This document shows positions 14,294-29,407 of a stretch of DNA of 64,000 nt, one piece after another (the first letter of the stretch is position 1; each line of letters opens with the position of its first letter). This DNA comes from Psettodes erumei (taxonomy: Eukaryota > Chordata > Actinopteri > Pleuronectiformes > Psettodidae), in the NCBI GenBank assembly GCA_016785225.1, contig JAFBJZ010000660.1, positions 5,269,001 to 5,333,000 of the forward strand. The letters are read 5' to 3'. Position numbers and translations under genes: made by a program. Under the pieces are notes generated by a model that was not told the origin of the DNA, did no database searches, and worked only from the letters and a program-made list of their open reading frames with translations.

Positions 14294-15998
14294 GTGAGTA
14301 CCTCACCCTTTTTTTGCAGGGATGGATTTACTTAGAGTAACTACTAAAGGTAATTCTCATTATTGATTCATGACTGGCCTATAAAATGGCCATCAAAAGT
14401 TTCCAAAGCCCATGATCTCCAAATGTAATCTTTTGTCCGAAAGCCCAAACCCACCCAAAGATATTGAGTTTAATATCATAGATGTCTGAGAAAACATTTT
14501 CACACTTGATTTTTTGCCTAAAAAATACTATCAATCATTTAGCAAAACAGCTGCTGATTAATTGAAACAAGTCAGTGAAATGAATAAAGATTGAATTAAG
14601 AAATCACACAGAGAGCTGCTGCAGGTGATGCAACTCATTTAGTATAATTACAACATGTTAACATCTTCTTGCATTTTCAGTGGATTGTATATCACTCAGA
14701 CGGAGTAGACCTTTCTCACACAAACACACACATGCAGCTCCCCAAAGATGTCCCTGGTTGCAACTGTGATTTAGATCTTTACCAGAGTATATGCACGTTC
14801 ATGCACAGACAGATTTATGATGTGTATCGACTCAGATAAACAATCAGTCCCGTTTTTGCTGTTCGTTGGGGGGGGGTTACATGAGCTGTGATGACTAAAC
14901 CGGTATCGATTTACCATCGTCCATCGGTGTAATTCTTACTGTATAGATTATTAGAACTACCCCATGGGGAGACTGGGGAAAGATGGGGAATGATTATGTG
15001 TGTGTCTTGTGTAACAAAGCCTCTCTCTCACTCTCCTGTGTGCTCCGCAGTCAGCTGGATAAAAACCACATCAGCTGCATCGAGGATGGAGCCTTCAGAG
15101 CTCTTAGAGGCCTGGAAGTGCTGTAAGTGCCTGACATGATGCTATTCATCCATCCGCACCCTGTATCATTCCATTAAAGCTCTTAGTTAAATTAAGACAT
15201 TGTTTTGTACCGCTATAATGACCACAACTAATATATACACATAGCACAGGGCTTTGATTAGTATGGCCTTAGTTATTATGCCAAAATACCCCCAGTGGGC
15301 CTCATGAGGGGGCCTGCATCATGGAGGCCAAGCTCCATTAACTCATTGTTCCACACAGTTGACAGAAGCGTTCCCCTCCATCACATTAACACCCCACCCA
15401 CCCCCCTACCCACCCCCTTTTACTCCCCATCCAGCCCTGGGCGAGCCATCTGACAAGGGATCTCCAACCATCTTGGATAATCAAAAATACCCATTCAAGT
15501 GAGCATTTCACCCTAGATGCATTGGCAACCATGTAATGCAGGGTTTTTTTAAACATTCAATTAATCATCCCTTGTCAAAAATTATAATCACAGCTCTCAG
15601 TCAGAGCTCTCTACCTGAAACAATATAGACTAACAGAGCAGCCATGGGGCACTTTGACAGCCTTGTTATTTTTATGTTGAAAGACATGTGTGTTTGTGGT
15701 GTTTTGTTGTTGTTTTTTTGGGGGGGTGAACAAAAAAACATCATTAAAGGCGGCTTTCATAACATGGATGGATTGCAGATGTAGCGATAGGGTTGTCATA
15801 ATGGTGTAAGAGGGAATGGGAGGGTGGGGAGGGGGGGTGGTAGTTTTGATGGGGTCTGTATAGGTTCCATGGGGGAGGAGGGCAGGCTGTGTTAAAAGGG
15901 GGAGCAGGTTGAAAATGGTTAAGGGTTATTAGGCTGATTGAAATAACCTGATTCTCTTGCTGCAGCTGATGCCCAAGGTTCATGGGAGGCGTGTGTGG

Positions 15999-16038
<40 letters not shown>

Positions 16039-19000
16039 GTGTGTTTGCCTGCATGTGTGGGTGTGTATGTTTCTCGAACTACAAGTTGGGGTGCTTGTGA
16101 TCGCGCCTGTATGTGCATGCATGTGCGTATATTTGCATGCATGACTGTACGTGTGCGTGGGAGGTGCAAGGGGTCCCCATCTGGGTGGAATGAGGTGTTA
16201 TTCCCAGTGGGATGCCACAAAGACAGATAGTGAGAATTGGGGGAAGGGGGGGCAGTTCAAAAAGATATAAAGGAAGAGGACAGGCACAGCAAAACTCTTT
16301 TTGAAGTATAAATTTAAAAATGGCTTTTCTCCCCTGGTGCTGACAACATACCTGTGTTTGCTCTTTTTTTTCCACAGGACGCTGAACAACAACAACATCA
16401 GCAGCATCCCAGTCTCCAGCTTCAACCACATGCCCAAACTACGAACCTTGTAAGCTCCACCTATTCCAGCCCAGTGTTCTGTACCTCTCTTGAGGTTTTC
16501 TTTAAAATAAAACTATGTTCCACGTGCATGCAGACAGGCGCAGTAGAGAAAGTGCTGCATTTCCATATGATCTCAAAGGGAGGATAGGCTCTGTCACTCC
16601 AGGCATGTTGGGAGGCAGCCATACAATCACCACAGAGGGGTCTGTAGCAATGCCAAGGGCCATTATCCCCACCATCTAAAGTACACATGACAACAATTGG
16701 CCCAGATAGACGCAAATAGCCCAGGAAGCCTATTGTGTATTGTGCATTGTATGTGATTACTAAATCTGAAATTATGTACAAATTAAGACAATTATGCCTG
16801 GTGAAACTCTCAGAGCCATGACTGTACTGGTCTTGCGGTGACTTTTTTGGGCTTCTTCACCCCCAGTGGGGTTACATTATATATTTTTTCTGTGCACTAT
16901 GTGTCTGTGCACACAGGCTTTGCAAGTTTGCATACGTGCTTCCAGAGGTCCGCCGCACCACAGCACGAGTTATTCTGGACAGGCACAGCATTCCAGGAAT
17001 GCCGTGTTTGGAGTACTGGGTTTAGAAAAGTCCTGGTTAGCGTTCCTCCTTTTTAGAATGTGCCATTTACAATCATGCATGTAGCATATCATTTAGTGCG
17101 TTTTGCCACAGGGATGGGATGTGATGAGTTCTAGTAAAGAATAGACACTTTTTATGCTATTTGTGTCTGCTGGTGGTATTTTAGATAGCAGCGAATGCAT
17201 CCGTCTTTTTTGAAGCATCCATGTTTAATTTTTTTTTCTCTTTTGTGACAGCCGTCTCCACTCTAACAACCTCAACTGTGACTGTCACCTGGCCTGGTTG
17301 GCCCAGTGGCTAAGACAGAGGCCTACAATTGGTCTGTTCACCCAGTGTACTGCTCCTCCTGAGCTCAGAGGACTGAATGTGGCAGAGGTGCAGAAACACG
17401 AATTCAGCTGCTCAGGTAAGACCTGGGGAGTTACTTATGTTAAGCTTGGGAGGGGGGACACCAAAACAACATTGCCTTTCATAGCTCATTTTACAGCATT
17501 TTAAAACAGGATGAAAGAACAAACATTTTGTTGCTCATGGGTGCTTTTATCATATCGTTCATGCCAACACCTCCTTGTCCTTGAAGGTAGAGTTTGTCCT
17601 CCCTACACTCCCACTGTGTTTTTGTGTCAGTGTATTCACCTGGCAGCCACCTGACAGCTCCTTAGCTGCTGGGACAACACCCCAGCTCTCCTTTGGCCCT
17701 TTCATGTGTCTCCAGCTTTCCGGAGATGGCACCAGTGCCAGGAGAATGCCTGACATATATAAAATACACAGCTGGTGTATAGGTTGCTCCCGCTGACAGT
17801 AGTACATTATCCATGACGCGTCCTCGCACATGGATTGTTGTGGCTTTGTTCTGGTGTGAGGCAGGGAGCATGTGCGCGTGGGCGTGGCATGGTGTGCATT
17901 GGGGTTATCATATCAGGACAATGGGAAAACAGCATGAGAACCTCCACTCCCCACAAGGCCATCTCAATCTCAACACCAGCTGCGAGGAGTGTTTGTGTCT
18001 ATGTATGTGTGTGCACTTGTGGGTGTGTGTCCCTCTCCATGGCTTGTGATTTTTACGCAGCCATACGGCGTAACAGCACAGATCATTAACTATTCATCGC
18101 CCAGGGAAAGAAAGTCAAAGCGTGGGAGTGTAACAATACAGACGGGACCAGGGGGTGTCAGGGAAACTTTGGGGTTTGGTGGGATACAGATACAGAGAGC
18201 TGAGGTTCAGCATGATCCGGAGTTCCAGATTATGAGGCTTGCTGACATTCATTTACATTGTGTTGGAATTAATGGGTTGTTGCTTTGAATTTAATAAAGC
18301 TGATGAAGGCTGGCAGGTTCTCTGAGAGTCTGAATAGCAAATGGTCACTCAGTTTCTGGAAAAACAGCAGGATAACACCAAATCTGTCGCTTTGTATTTC
18401 TGCCTGTGTGTGTGTAAATACACAAAATTCACATGCAAGTTTCTTCTTGTAGCGAATGAGTGACCAGAAGTTGAACTCCCAGTGAAGGACTCATTAGGGA
18501 CTGGCTCACTGGCACACAATGCAGACACACACACATATATACTTTTTTGTGTTTTTGATGTTCAGCACGTAGTGTACGTACATTGTGCTGTGACCAGGCC
18601 AGGCCACCTGCAGGGGATTTGGGGCGGGGTGGCGCTGTGTTGAAAGACACGAGGAGGGAGAAATAGGCATGTTGTTGCTGCTGTGAGAGCCAAGGGAAAG
18701 AAAACGGGGTACAGTGTGTTATTAGTTGTTACAAAACAACTTCAATTCTGCAGCGCTCTCGGCATCATGACTCACCAACTCTCGCTCCCAGTATTTGGCT
18801 GGAAAGCATCATGATATTTGTCAGTAATAAGCATAGTAACACATTTACTGCCTGACTTTGAGAAATAAAATTAAATTTTTCCAGCTAGTCGTTTATCATC
18901 GCTCAGCTCTAAAAATCACATTAAAGTGGAACAATCCAAAACCTAAATCAAGAGCTCATTATTTTCTGTTTTGAATTTTTACTTAATGGTTAAAAAAAAA

Positions 19001-22000
19001 CTAAACAAGGGAAAATAGATAAGAAAAAACTATGTCTGGTTCAGAAAAGGATTTTAAAAATAGCAACTGCAGAGCAAACACTTTTACTTTTGTTCTTTAA
19101 TTAGTTAGAGGAACTTTGGTGCGTGACCAGCAGCTCATTTGTGTTTTCTCTCCATTTTTCTCTTCACTTCTATGACCGGAAGCAGCCTCTGAGCTACTCT
19201 CATCACAAAATGATCTTGTTTATTTTTAAAAGGCAAACAGCAGGAAACACAACTTCTTACTGCAAGAAGACTTAAAACCTTGATGAGAATCTGGATCTAC
19301 TAGCCCCATTGGAGAGGATCAGTAAAATAAAATGATGGGTCTTACCTAAATACCACTTCAATTTTCCTTTTAATTACTCATAATCCTCTGACTCTAGTTT
19401 AGATTACAGCGATGTTAGTTTGTGTGAAAGGCCACTGCTGGTATTTTATCGAGGAAATCACGTAGACCTTGTTGGCTCTCCCTGATCTTTCACAGGAGAG
19501 GTAACTTCAAGTTAGAGGCTGTTTGTGCAAATTTAGGGTTATATGACTGATGAATAACTATTGTACTGAGTTACTGCTTTCAAGAAATAATGAATGAAGT
19601 AAAAATATTATGGTTGAAATGAGCAATGAGTAATAAAGTAATAAATGGCCCGAGGGCTGGAATTAAATACATCTCATGCGGTGGGATGCAGGGAAGAAAT
19701 GACTGTATAAAGAGGGAAAGGGGAGTAGAAGTGAGAATGAACCCAACTTTAGTGCTAAAATGGAATCTGAGGAAAGACATAGGTGGGAAGAAGCCAGTGA
19801 TAGCATTTTGAAATGATTGGAGAGATGAGTTGGAGGGAGGTTAAATGTAAAGACGTGTGAGCAAATAGACAGGAGGTAATGGGTTGCATTGTCAGTCATT
19901 GGCAGAGATATGGCCATGGAGAGGCTGAAAATGAGCTAAAAGAGTGAGAGCTGTAGAGAGGTGAAAGCAAATAAAACAAGGGGAATGTGACAGGAATAGA
20001 GTGGCAGAGAAGGAGGATGGGGAGAGATAATGGGGAAAACAGCGCTAGAAAGAACAGGGGAAGAGCGTACATCAAACAGCTTCACCTCAAGTATACCTGT
20101 CAGAGAGCTGTCACTGTTAAGGCCTATCCAGCTGTGCACTGCACTCTCCCTGATCCCAGGCCTGTCAAATATGCCATGTTAGATCAGAGGGGACTTCTTC
20201 TCTGCCCTACACCTGATCCCAGATCTGTCAAACCTCTGCCATCCCAGATCACAGGGCCTCAGATCATGTGGGTTGAGCATCTCTGCGCTCTTGATGCTAT
20301 TTGTTGTGTTTACCTGCTTCCCAGGTCTGTCAAAGCACCTCATCCCTTCAGGTAATTGATTGTGATTTGCCAGATACATGAAATCTGACCTTACACATTG
20401 TTTAGTAGCTCAGTGGTCCAACAGCTAAAGTTAGTCACGTCACGGTACAGCGTAATGTTTGGCAGCCTTCATTCTTTCAGTTTTTGCAAGGGGACTTGTA
20501 AGCACTGTCTCTGACTTTCTCCATCACTCACTTTGTCTTCCTCCTTCTCTGAATCCCCCCCCTTCACTCTCCCAACATTTTCCAACACAAGCTAAGCGAT
20601 AGATAGGGAGGTCATCAAATATTCATGGTTTGAAACTTGGATTAGTAAGGCTGTGTAAATGAGGCCATTTAAAAGTCTGTTTTATTCATTCTATCTGGGT
20701 TAGGCTTGCATGCACACATCCTGAACGCACACACTACAAGTACCAAACACAACCATACTGGCGCCGCGAGCACCCGCCCCTCACCACATCATTGACAGTG
20801 CCGCAGCTATTTGAACAGGTATCTGGAGACAGTGTGATGGGTTGTGCGCTCCGCATGCAAATTGAAAAGTTGGAAGTGTTTTAGAGAAAATGGAAGTGAA
20901 GAGTTGGGGGGTTGTAAAGCCAGAGAACGCAGACTCTGGAGGAAAATTTGCCGAGAGATCAGTGAATGTTATTGGGAGACCTTCAATCACTGATCCAACT
21001 CTATTATTCATGTCTTTCTCCTCTCAATATACTGTGGTATCTCTTTAATAGATAACCTAGTTTCTTGCCAATTGATTCTCAAGGATCTACAACTGTACAA
21101 TAAAGTCAAGTGCAGGATGTTTCATTTCTCCTTCTCAATGTCAAAACATGCCAGGGAATATGTGTTCATTTGCAATTCACTTTATAAAGCAAAGGGTTGA
21201 TGACATGACAGTGGAAGAGTTTGAGGGCTGTTCAGTGTTAATGCATAAATCCTACGGCAAACAATCTCCCCCTGTAATCATAGAGTAGAGTCCTGCTGCT
21301 GAAAACCAAGCAAATCCACCTGTGCTCACACACCTGTGGCAGCTGCGTGTTCCTCTCCTCTCATCATGTTTTCCTCTTGTTTCACCTCTCATGGCAGTTC
21401 TTCCTGTCTCCTTTTCTCTTCAGGCCACCAGGAGTCCTCCGGCCTGCAGCCATGCAGCACAGGTGGAGGCTCTTGCCCTGCCATGTGTACCTGCAGTAAC
21501 AACATTGTGGACTGCCGTGGGAAAGGCCTCACCGCCATTCCAGCCAACCTGCCTGACAGCATGGCTGAGATGTAAGCACATTACTTGCTTTCTTTGGTCA
21601 ATAAAATGTAGTGAAATATGTTTTCAAGGTCAATTTAACAATGTACAGATGCACAGTCATATTTGTCCCATATAATGTGGACTTTATTAATATTTACAAC
21701 ACAACAGAACTATATGTTAAGTTCTTCCATTGTGTAATATCATCATCTAAATTAATTTCTCAAGAAGAAAATGTAAAATGTGTGTAATATTGCAGATTAT
21801 TTTAAATGCAAAATACAGTAATACAGTAATCATTTTTTAAACCAATAATTTTTTAGTAAATGCTATTAATATACATACAGTAATATATATATACATACAG
21901 CTCAGTGTAGATTTGATATAGATCATATTTGATACAGCAGGTTACCCCCCACTCAGAAGTAGATAGATGTTTGGATGCAACATATTTAGGAGGCTTTAAT

Positions 22001-25000
22001 TCTTAAGAACAGTTGCCACCTGAGCAGCCGACCTAAAGGGAGGAGATGGATTTTAGAGAGATGCAGGGGCGTCCATAGCTACATTGTCCTTTGAAGCATT
22101 GGAACTGCAGGACATTTGTTTGAGTATGCACATTAAAGATGCGTATGTGTTTCCATGTGAATCTGTGTGTGTGTATGCTCCTGCAGAGGTCTAACAAGGC
22201 TGAGAGGATTTAAGCATGCATGTTTTATGTGCACATGCTGTTCCAGCTTGCTTCTCTCACCATGCCTCACCTGGCGGGGAGACATCCATCCATTCGCTGC
22301 GCACATGCTGGCTCGGAGCAGTGTTTAAGCTGAGACTGCATGCTCTTATCGGCTCAGATGGCAGTGAACCGCATGCGAGCGCTTTGCTAACATCCCTCCC
22401 TCCATTTATCAGTGCTGTAACATCTGTCTGGGCATTAACTGTTTACGGCCCACATGCTATCAGCCCACTGCAATTCGTGGGAATGCATGGCTAGACTTTT
22501 TTAGGTAGCGCTTTTACACTCTTTATCTGCGCTTTAATGCCCCCTGGCAGAAGTGCATGAAATGGTACAGTAACACCATGATTTATGCATGGTGAGAAAA
22601 AAAAATGGGAGGATGAAGGAAGGAGACCAGTGGTTGCATTGCATGTTCTTCCAAGGAGCATGTGGGTAGCTAGGAGGACACAGCAAGTTTCTAGGTCTCC
22701 CTCTCCCCCATGGGGTCTGTTTATAAATACCCAGCTAGCATGGAAGTCACAGATCCCATGTTCCCCAACAACCCTGACCCATTTCCACTGCACTGGTGTG
22801 CTCAATTTCCTAATTTGGACATGCAGTTCACACTTCTGTGTGTTCTTGCCTGATTCAATGACCACCCACGATGTCTATTGAGATATTTTAAATCATTTAA
22901 AAGTCCTCACACATTCCATTCTCTGACTTTTGATATGTAAATAATTCAGCCTCAACCCTTGCATGGTTTGCAGACCTCCCCAACATGCTACTCACCAGTT
23001 GTAACGTTCCACAAGTGGAGTTTCTCGTAGAAACTGATGTGATCTATGATCCCAACAAGCAACAAGCAACACTAATGGGAGACGGCTGAAAGATGGCTCT
23101 ACCATGCACAGGTTATATAGACAGTAGATTCTCTCTACACGGCAGATGAGTAAAGAAATTTGCCCTTCACATCTAATTGGTACTTAACCGTGGCCTGCTA
23201 ATAAACCCTACCAACCATCTTTTACAAGACTAGGGTGAAAATCTGGCTTATATTATGCGCATTCGTCCTGTTGTGCCTGCCCAAGCCTTACCTTGCAGGT
23301 TATATTACCACAATGCTTTTCCCTTCACTCTTAATCCTCCTCTCTTTTATATTCCTCCACTTTCTTTTTTTTCCATATTTCCTGGCTTGCCAAATCATCA
23401 CAGGTAGATCAATGGTGAAGGCAAAATAAAGGGGGGGGGCACAGTAAGTTGGTAGAGCAAGTTTGATCTGTGCTTGAAGTTCATTATAAAATCAGTTTCA
23501 ATTACAGCGAGGCAGGCTGCTGGGTATCAAGGCCAGCCTAATGCCTTGTTAATGAGGTGCTCTGAAACTTTCTCTCTCTCTCTCTCTCTCTCACAGACAC
23601 ACACACATATACACACACACAGAGGCTGCTCTCATTATGTACAAATCAGAGAATTGCAACCTCCCTGCCTTGCTCTCCCCTAATGAATGCCAGTGTCGTG
23701 TTTATGGCTGTGAGGTAGTGAGCTGGTTTCTGCACTCCTCTCTTGTGAGACCAGGCCCAGTCAGCCTAAACACTACCACAACAGATTATTATGCACCGTA
23801 GTCTCTGTCTGCAGTGACTGAACTCTGTCATAAAAATCTCCCCCCGCCTTTCATCTCACCGCTGCAGTTCTGCCATCCATTTCTGACACACGCATGCACT
23901 GGCTGAATACCCAATGGCATAATGTGTTTCCCCTTAATGAAAACCATGCTTAGACCCTAATGAAAAGGATGGGGACCATTGATTGGGCTGACACAAACAC
24001 CAGCTCACAGACACACACACTCACACAAAGACAGATACACATAGAAATGTTCAGTCTGACAAATTGGATGGGAACCATTGATTTTCCATCTAAAGGCAAC
24101 TCTTCGAAATTGTTTCTCTTTTTCTCTGTCAATTGGACAACGCAGCCCCTTTGTTGATCGGGAGGATTAAGTTGCTTGCACATATCGACCTGCGTGAAAT
24201 GACAATGTGAAGGCTAAAAAGTTATCAGACAGTATTGTGAGTGTGTGCCTGTGTGCCACTTTGTCTTATGCTTGTTATATGCTGACACACACACACACAC
24301 ACACCGGAGGGCCACAGCACGTACACAAAGTGACAGTGACACTGAGACGCATGCAAACAGCATGTATAGTGCCAGACTGGTTTGGACCAGTCAGACAGAC
24401 TGGTTGATGAGAGAGGGTGCTAAAGCCACTTGGCCCAACACTCTGCTGCATGGTGAGGGCAGGGGAACCACAGCGCTGTCACTGTGCCGTAAATCCATGG
24501 ACACACTGGGACAGGCAGACAAAAACAGACAGAGAGAGCATGTCCACCGCAGGAATCTGTGGTCTGGAATCACTGCTATCCTAAGAATGTCAATTGCGCT
24601 CCTATATCGCTCCATAAATGTGGGCCACCCCTTTGAAGGGGGAAAGATTCTTGATTGAAACATTTTGGAACTTGAAACTGTTAAGTGGCTGTGGCTAATG
24701 TCTAACAAAACATTTACCCCCCATGAATAGACATAAACATAGCAGTGGCCTAAGGGCTAAGAGGCATGTAATGAATATGACATGTCTAACAGAATAATTA
24801 AATCATTTGGAAATTGTCCGGTGCCAAGAAATCACACACTCAAGAGGGTGGTGGTTAAATCTATCAACAACATTCTGCTGCCAAAGAGTTTTGTAGATTT
24901 TGAAATATTTCACATTTTCCTGTGGTGACATGTAGCATTTTAATGATCTTTAGATTCCGTTGTAGCCACTGGCCTCTACCACACCTTCGCACAGCACCAT

Positions 25001-28000
25001 GCCTCTTGTTCTGCAGCCGGGTTCCTCTGCTGGGAGAAAGCATGGTAGGACAAGCAGACAAGCCTGCAGCTGGCTCCCGCCGGGCCCTGCTAAGCCTTGT
25101 TAAGGACAGTTTTAAAAGCTGTGAACTGACCTGCAGATAAACAGCCCTCTGTCAGCTACACCAGGGAATTGTTCTGGGACTGAGCTGGGTCCTGAGTAGC
25201 AGCCGGCCTGAAACATACACACAGACACGCATGCCCACACTAATGGGGTTTAGCTATGTCTGTTTCCCTCGGACCATCTGAGACTGATTAGAGTTTGTGA
25301 CTGTTCTGTACAAAATGGCCGAGTGTATGTTTGTCTGTGTATTCATTTCGTTCTTTGACAGTTTTTTTTTTAAATGGTGAGGCTTTGTCAGGCCTTTTTC
25401 TTGTCAACTTTGCGTCAGCAGCTCTTAGGCTCACAGGAAAATGTAAACTACAAGAGGTAATATTTCACCATGCTGCAAAGGTTTCAGTGGACACTTTGCA
25501 GATACCCAGAGGATAAAGACGAATCTCTCAAGAACAAGTGAGATCATTATTGATTTCAGGATCTCATATGAGAACGCAAGAGCTGGAAACTGTAAATGTT
25601 ATACCAAGAAGAAATATGACTTTCAGTCGAAGGCCTTAACACCCTTCTACAAAGCGAGACGGAGCCTTTTCCCCTCCAGTCTTTTTCCAACAGCACTTTA
25701 GTATTCAGATTGTTTATTGGTTCTGAGGATGTTATGACTCCAACATGCCTGGACCTATTACAGCTGGGGAATAGATCTCCGCTAATATAATCAGGCAAAT
25801 CACCAAGGGTCAGAGGTGATGGGGGGATTACTCAGCTCTGTTGCCATGGAGAAGTCTATTGTTTGGTTAACTGATGGTATCGCCTCTTCTCTCCTCTCCT
25901 CTCTTCTCCTCTTGTCTCCTCTTGTCTTTTCTCCAGACGTCTGGAGCAGAATGGGATTAAGTCTGTTCCTCCCGGAGCCTTCTCTCCCTACAAGAAACTG
26001 CGTAGGATGTAAGTACAGCAGCACATTCACCTAAGGGCTAAATAATACAGATGAGAACAAGAAGTTGAGGGTTGGAAAAAAGAAGCGACAGTTAGCAGTC
26101 TTCTCATTCCACTCCTGAGCAGCATGAAGTATTTATTTTGTCTGCGCCTAAAGAACATATTCTTGTTCTCAGACTTGGGGTGGCATGGAAAGCAAGCACT
26201 CAGATGTTACAGGAGCATAATAACAGCTCTCATCTTTCGTTGCTGTGTGCACTGGTATTCCCCTGGCTTAGTGTTGTGTCCAGTTTGCGAGTGTGTGTGA
26301 GTGTGTATTGTGCCTGCAAGGGCGAATTGTAAACTGCGGCTGGGACAATGATGAGGGATGGAGAGTGTGCTGGAATGATGGCCGAGGCTTCGCCCTCTCT
26401 GGGAGTGAACGGTGGTAGTTGAGACCGAGCGGGTTTTTACGCCCCATTCAGCCAGCTGCCTGGTCACACAGCCAGCACCCATCGGTCGGCCAAACCCATA
26501 ACTCCGACACCACCAGGCCTGACCGCCGTAGCGGCAGGGAGACGGAGGAAATGGAAGGTCAGGGAGTTTCTCTGCCCTTCCTGAAGGATTCCTCACTGTT
26601 TTATCATCCAAACTCCAGGGACAGTCTGAGGTTCAAATGAGGTGAACACAGAGCAGTCGGCAGAACGAAGCAGCTGTTATTTGGTTGTGGCCCTAGTGAA
26701 ATCTCAAGGGAAATTAATATTTATTCTGGTAAAAATAAATGTTTTTTTCTGTTATAACACACTGAAAAACATTGTGAACCATGTGAACTCATCTAGGTCA
26801 GATTTCTTTGTTAGAGTGAAGGAACCATCACATAAAACATTGTTATAAAAGCCTGAAGTAAACAGGAATAGATCATATGGATCAATCTTATCATATCTTC
26901 CCTGATGCTGCACAAGAAAAAAAATAATTATTTGCTTGTGTAAATTCATAACAATCTTACAAAACTACCAATTAAATGTTTTTATTCTTTGTATGTACAA
27001 AAACTGCGAACCTCAAGGATTACATTTAGTCAAGAGAAACTCTTTAAAATACTTTAAGCTCAATCCCCTCCCGTAAATATCAAATATGACACAGAAGTTT
27101 GTGGTTTTCATAAAACATACACAAACCAGACTTCATGTCAGTGAGAACGTGCTGCTCTTTTCCATCTGGTCTTCCAGACAGACATGACCAGCTACTGCTG
27201 CTGCAGCCAACTCTGCATTTAGTAACAACAATGCATGGCTGCGTGTATGCGTTGACCCTCGGTGCTTCTGTTGATTCAGCTGGCTATGTGCCCTCACTAG
27301 CCTGTCTTATGTCCAACATGTTCAGTGCACACTGTCTATGGACGATGTAAATATGTCATAATGAATATCTTCTGGGTCAGGCTCCTCACATGGTCACATG
27401 TACGTTTAGTGATAGGTTTCTTGCACATAGTATGTGGAAATAGTGATTGATTGATTAAAAGGCAGCATTAGCTAAGTTAAGGTTATATACGGGCCTTTGT
27501 GCGTGTGTCTGTGTAGCTGTTTGTTTATTTGTGGCACGCACAGGTATGTGTGCAATGCCTTTGCCGACCCCTGTGCCGTCCTCTCCTCCCAATAAATGCC
27601 AACCACACACATTCTCTTTCACCTTGTCCTGGTTTGAGTGACCTGTGCGTGAACCGACAGGGATGTAGTACACACACACACCGATACATACACACACAAA
27701 CACACCAGTGTCTGTTTATGCACACCAGTGCAGATTTTGGCTCTGTCACCACATTTTTGTTTCCAAGAAACCTCAGTCCTTTGCAAGAAGACAAATGGGT
27801 ACTTATTTAACTGTTACCCCCAAATGAGAAAATATCCCTCTTCTTCACCGCATGATGATTTTCCTTCAAAGGTATCCAGTCGACTGGAGCTCAGTCCACA
27901 TACTCCATTAGCTCTCTCTCTCCATCTGTCTTTCTCTCTTTCTGTCCCACTGTTCCTCATTTATTGTTGCATTTACTCACACACACATACACACACACAT

Positions 28001-28122
28001 AAACACGTAGACACATAGGCTTAGTGGTTATCCTGTGGGGAGAGGCCTGTGGATCCTATTAACAACAGCTATGCTCAGAGGCAGTCTACTGTATTTTGGT
28101 TTGGATTACAGCCCTGCACCCC

Positions 28123-28184
<62 letters not shown>

Positions 28185-29376
28185 CATACAGCATGATACA
28201 ACACAGGGCTGCTTGATAGGCCACAAATAATAAAAGTAAATGTTTTGATTGGCTACAAAACTCTGGCCTACTCCATTTCATCAAACCCCTTGAAGGGTCG
28301 CACCATCAGATATGGGAGAGGGCTGGAACTCATCTTCATCCAGCTCACACTACATTCTCTCCCTCCACACTTGCCAGTGACAAGCAGGGGTCTTACATCC
28401 ACCCCCACATTCCCTACAAGGGTGACATTCAGGTGACAGTGGGGTCAGAACTCCCACAGGAAAACAACTTTGACTTTTTTTTCCCCCTTTTTTTTAAAAA
28501 AATCAACATTTTTCCATCCTAATTCTCTGTGGTCTTCTTCATCAACACAGAGACCTAAGCAACAACCAGATCTCAGAGATAGCTCCTGATGCCTTCCAGG
28601 GTCTGCGCTCCCTCAACTCCCTGTAAGTGGCCCCGAGCCCAGCTTGTGCGTGCATACAGTATGTGCATAAATATCCACTCGTTTGTCATTTCCCGTGTCT
28701 TAAGCAAGCCTGTCTTCTGATTTCTCAGCGTGCTGTATGGAAATAAGATCACTGACCTGCCCAAGGGGGTGTTTGACGGCCTCTATGCCCTGCAACTGCT
28801 GTAAGTATAGAAAACACAGTCACACTCTGCTGATACACTGCAAACATATACTGAATATCAGGCACCTTTTTACTCCCACTCAGTAAAGGAGTCATAACCT
28901 TCATATAAACTTTGTACCTGTGCACAGTTGTCTAGATGGAATGCATAATGCATCAATGCATGCATGCAAGAAACTCTGACAAGTTACTTCCCTCCCTCCT
29001 TATCCTTCTTCCCTCCTTCTTCCACCGGTCCTTTTCCTCCCCTGTTCTCCCCCTTCTCTCAGGTTGCTGAATGCCAATAAGATTCACTGCGTCCGTGCCA
29101 ACACCTTCCAGGACCTGCAGAATCTTTCGCTGTTATCGCTCTATGACAACAAGATCCAAACCCTCGCCAAGGGCACCTTCACTTCGTTACGAGCTATACA
29201 GACCCTGTGAGTCAAACACACACACACACACACGTGCTGCTGGCGTACACGTTATGAGCCGTCACCATAAAACATGAGCCAACACAGGAGTTGTTTACTC
29301 GCAGGTCTGTGTAATAACACAGGAATGGAATCATGAGGTACAGAGGAAGGAGAGTAAATCTATCATCTTCACCGAA

Positions 29377-29407
<31 letters not shown>

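Noticed and set aside
15744..16220. 158-residue minus-strand open frame
   Set aside because: Contains a long HTHTHT run from the GT microsatellite and no recognisable domain.
26207..26611. 134-residue minus-strand open frame across a CpG-rich patch
   Set aside because: Explained by GC-rich intronic sequence with few stops; no similarity recognised.
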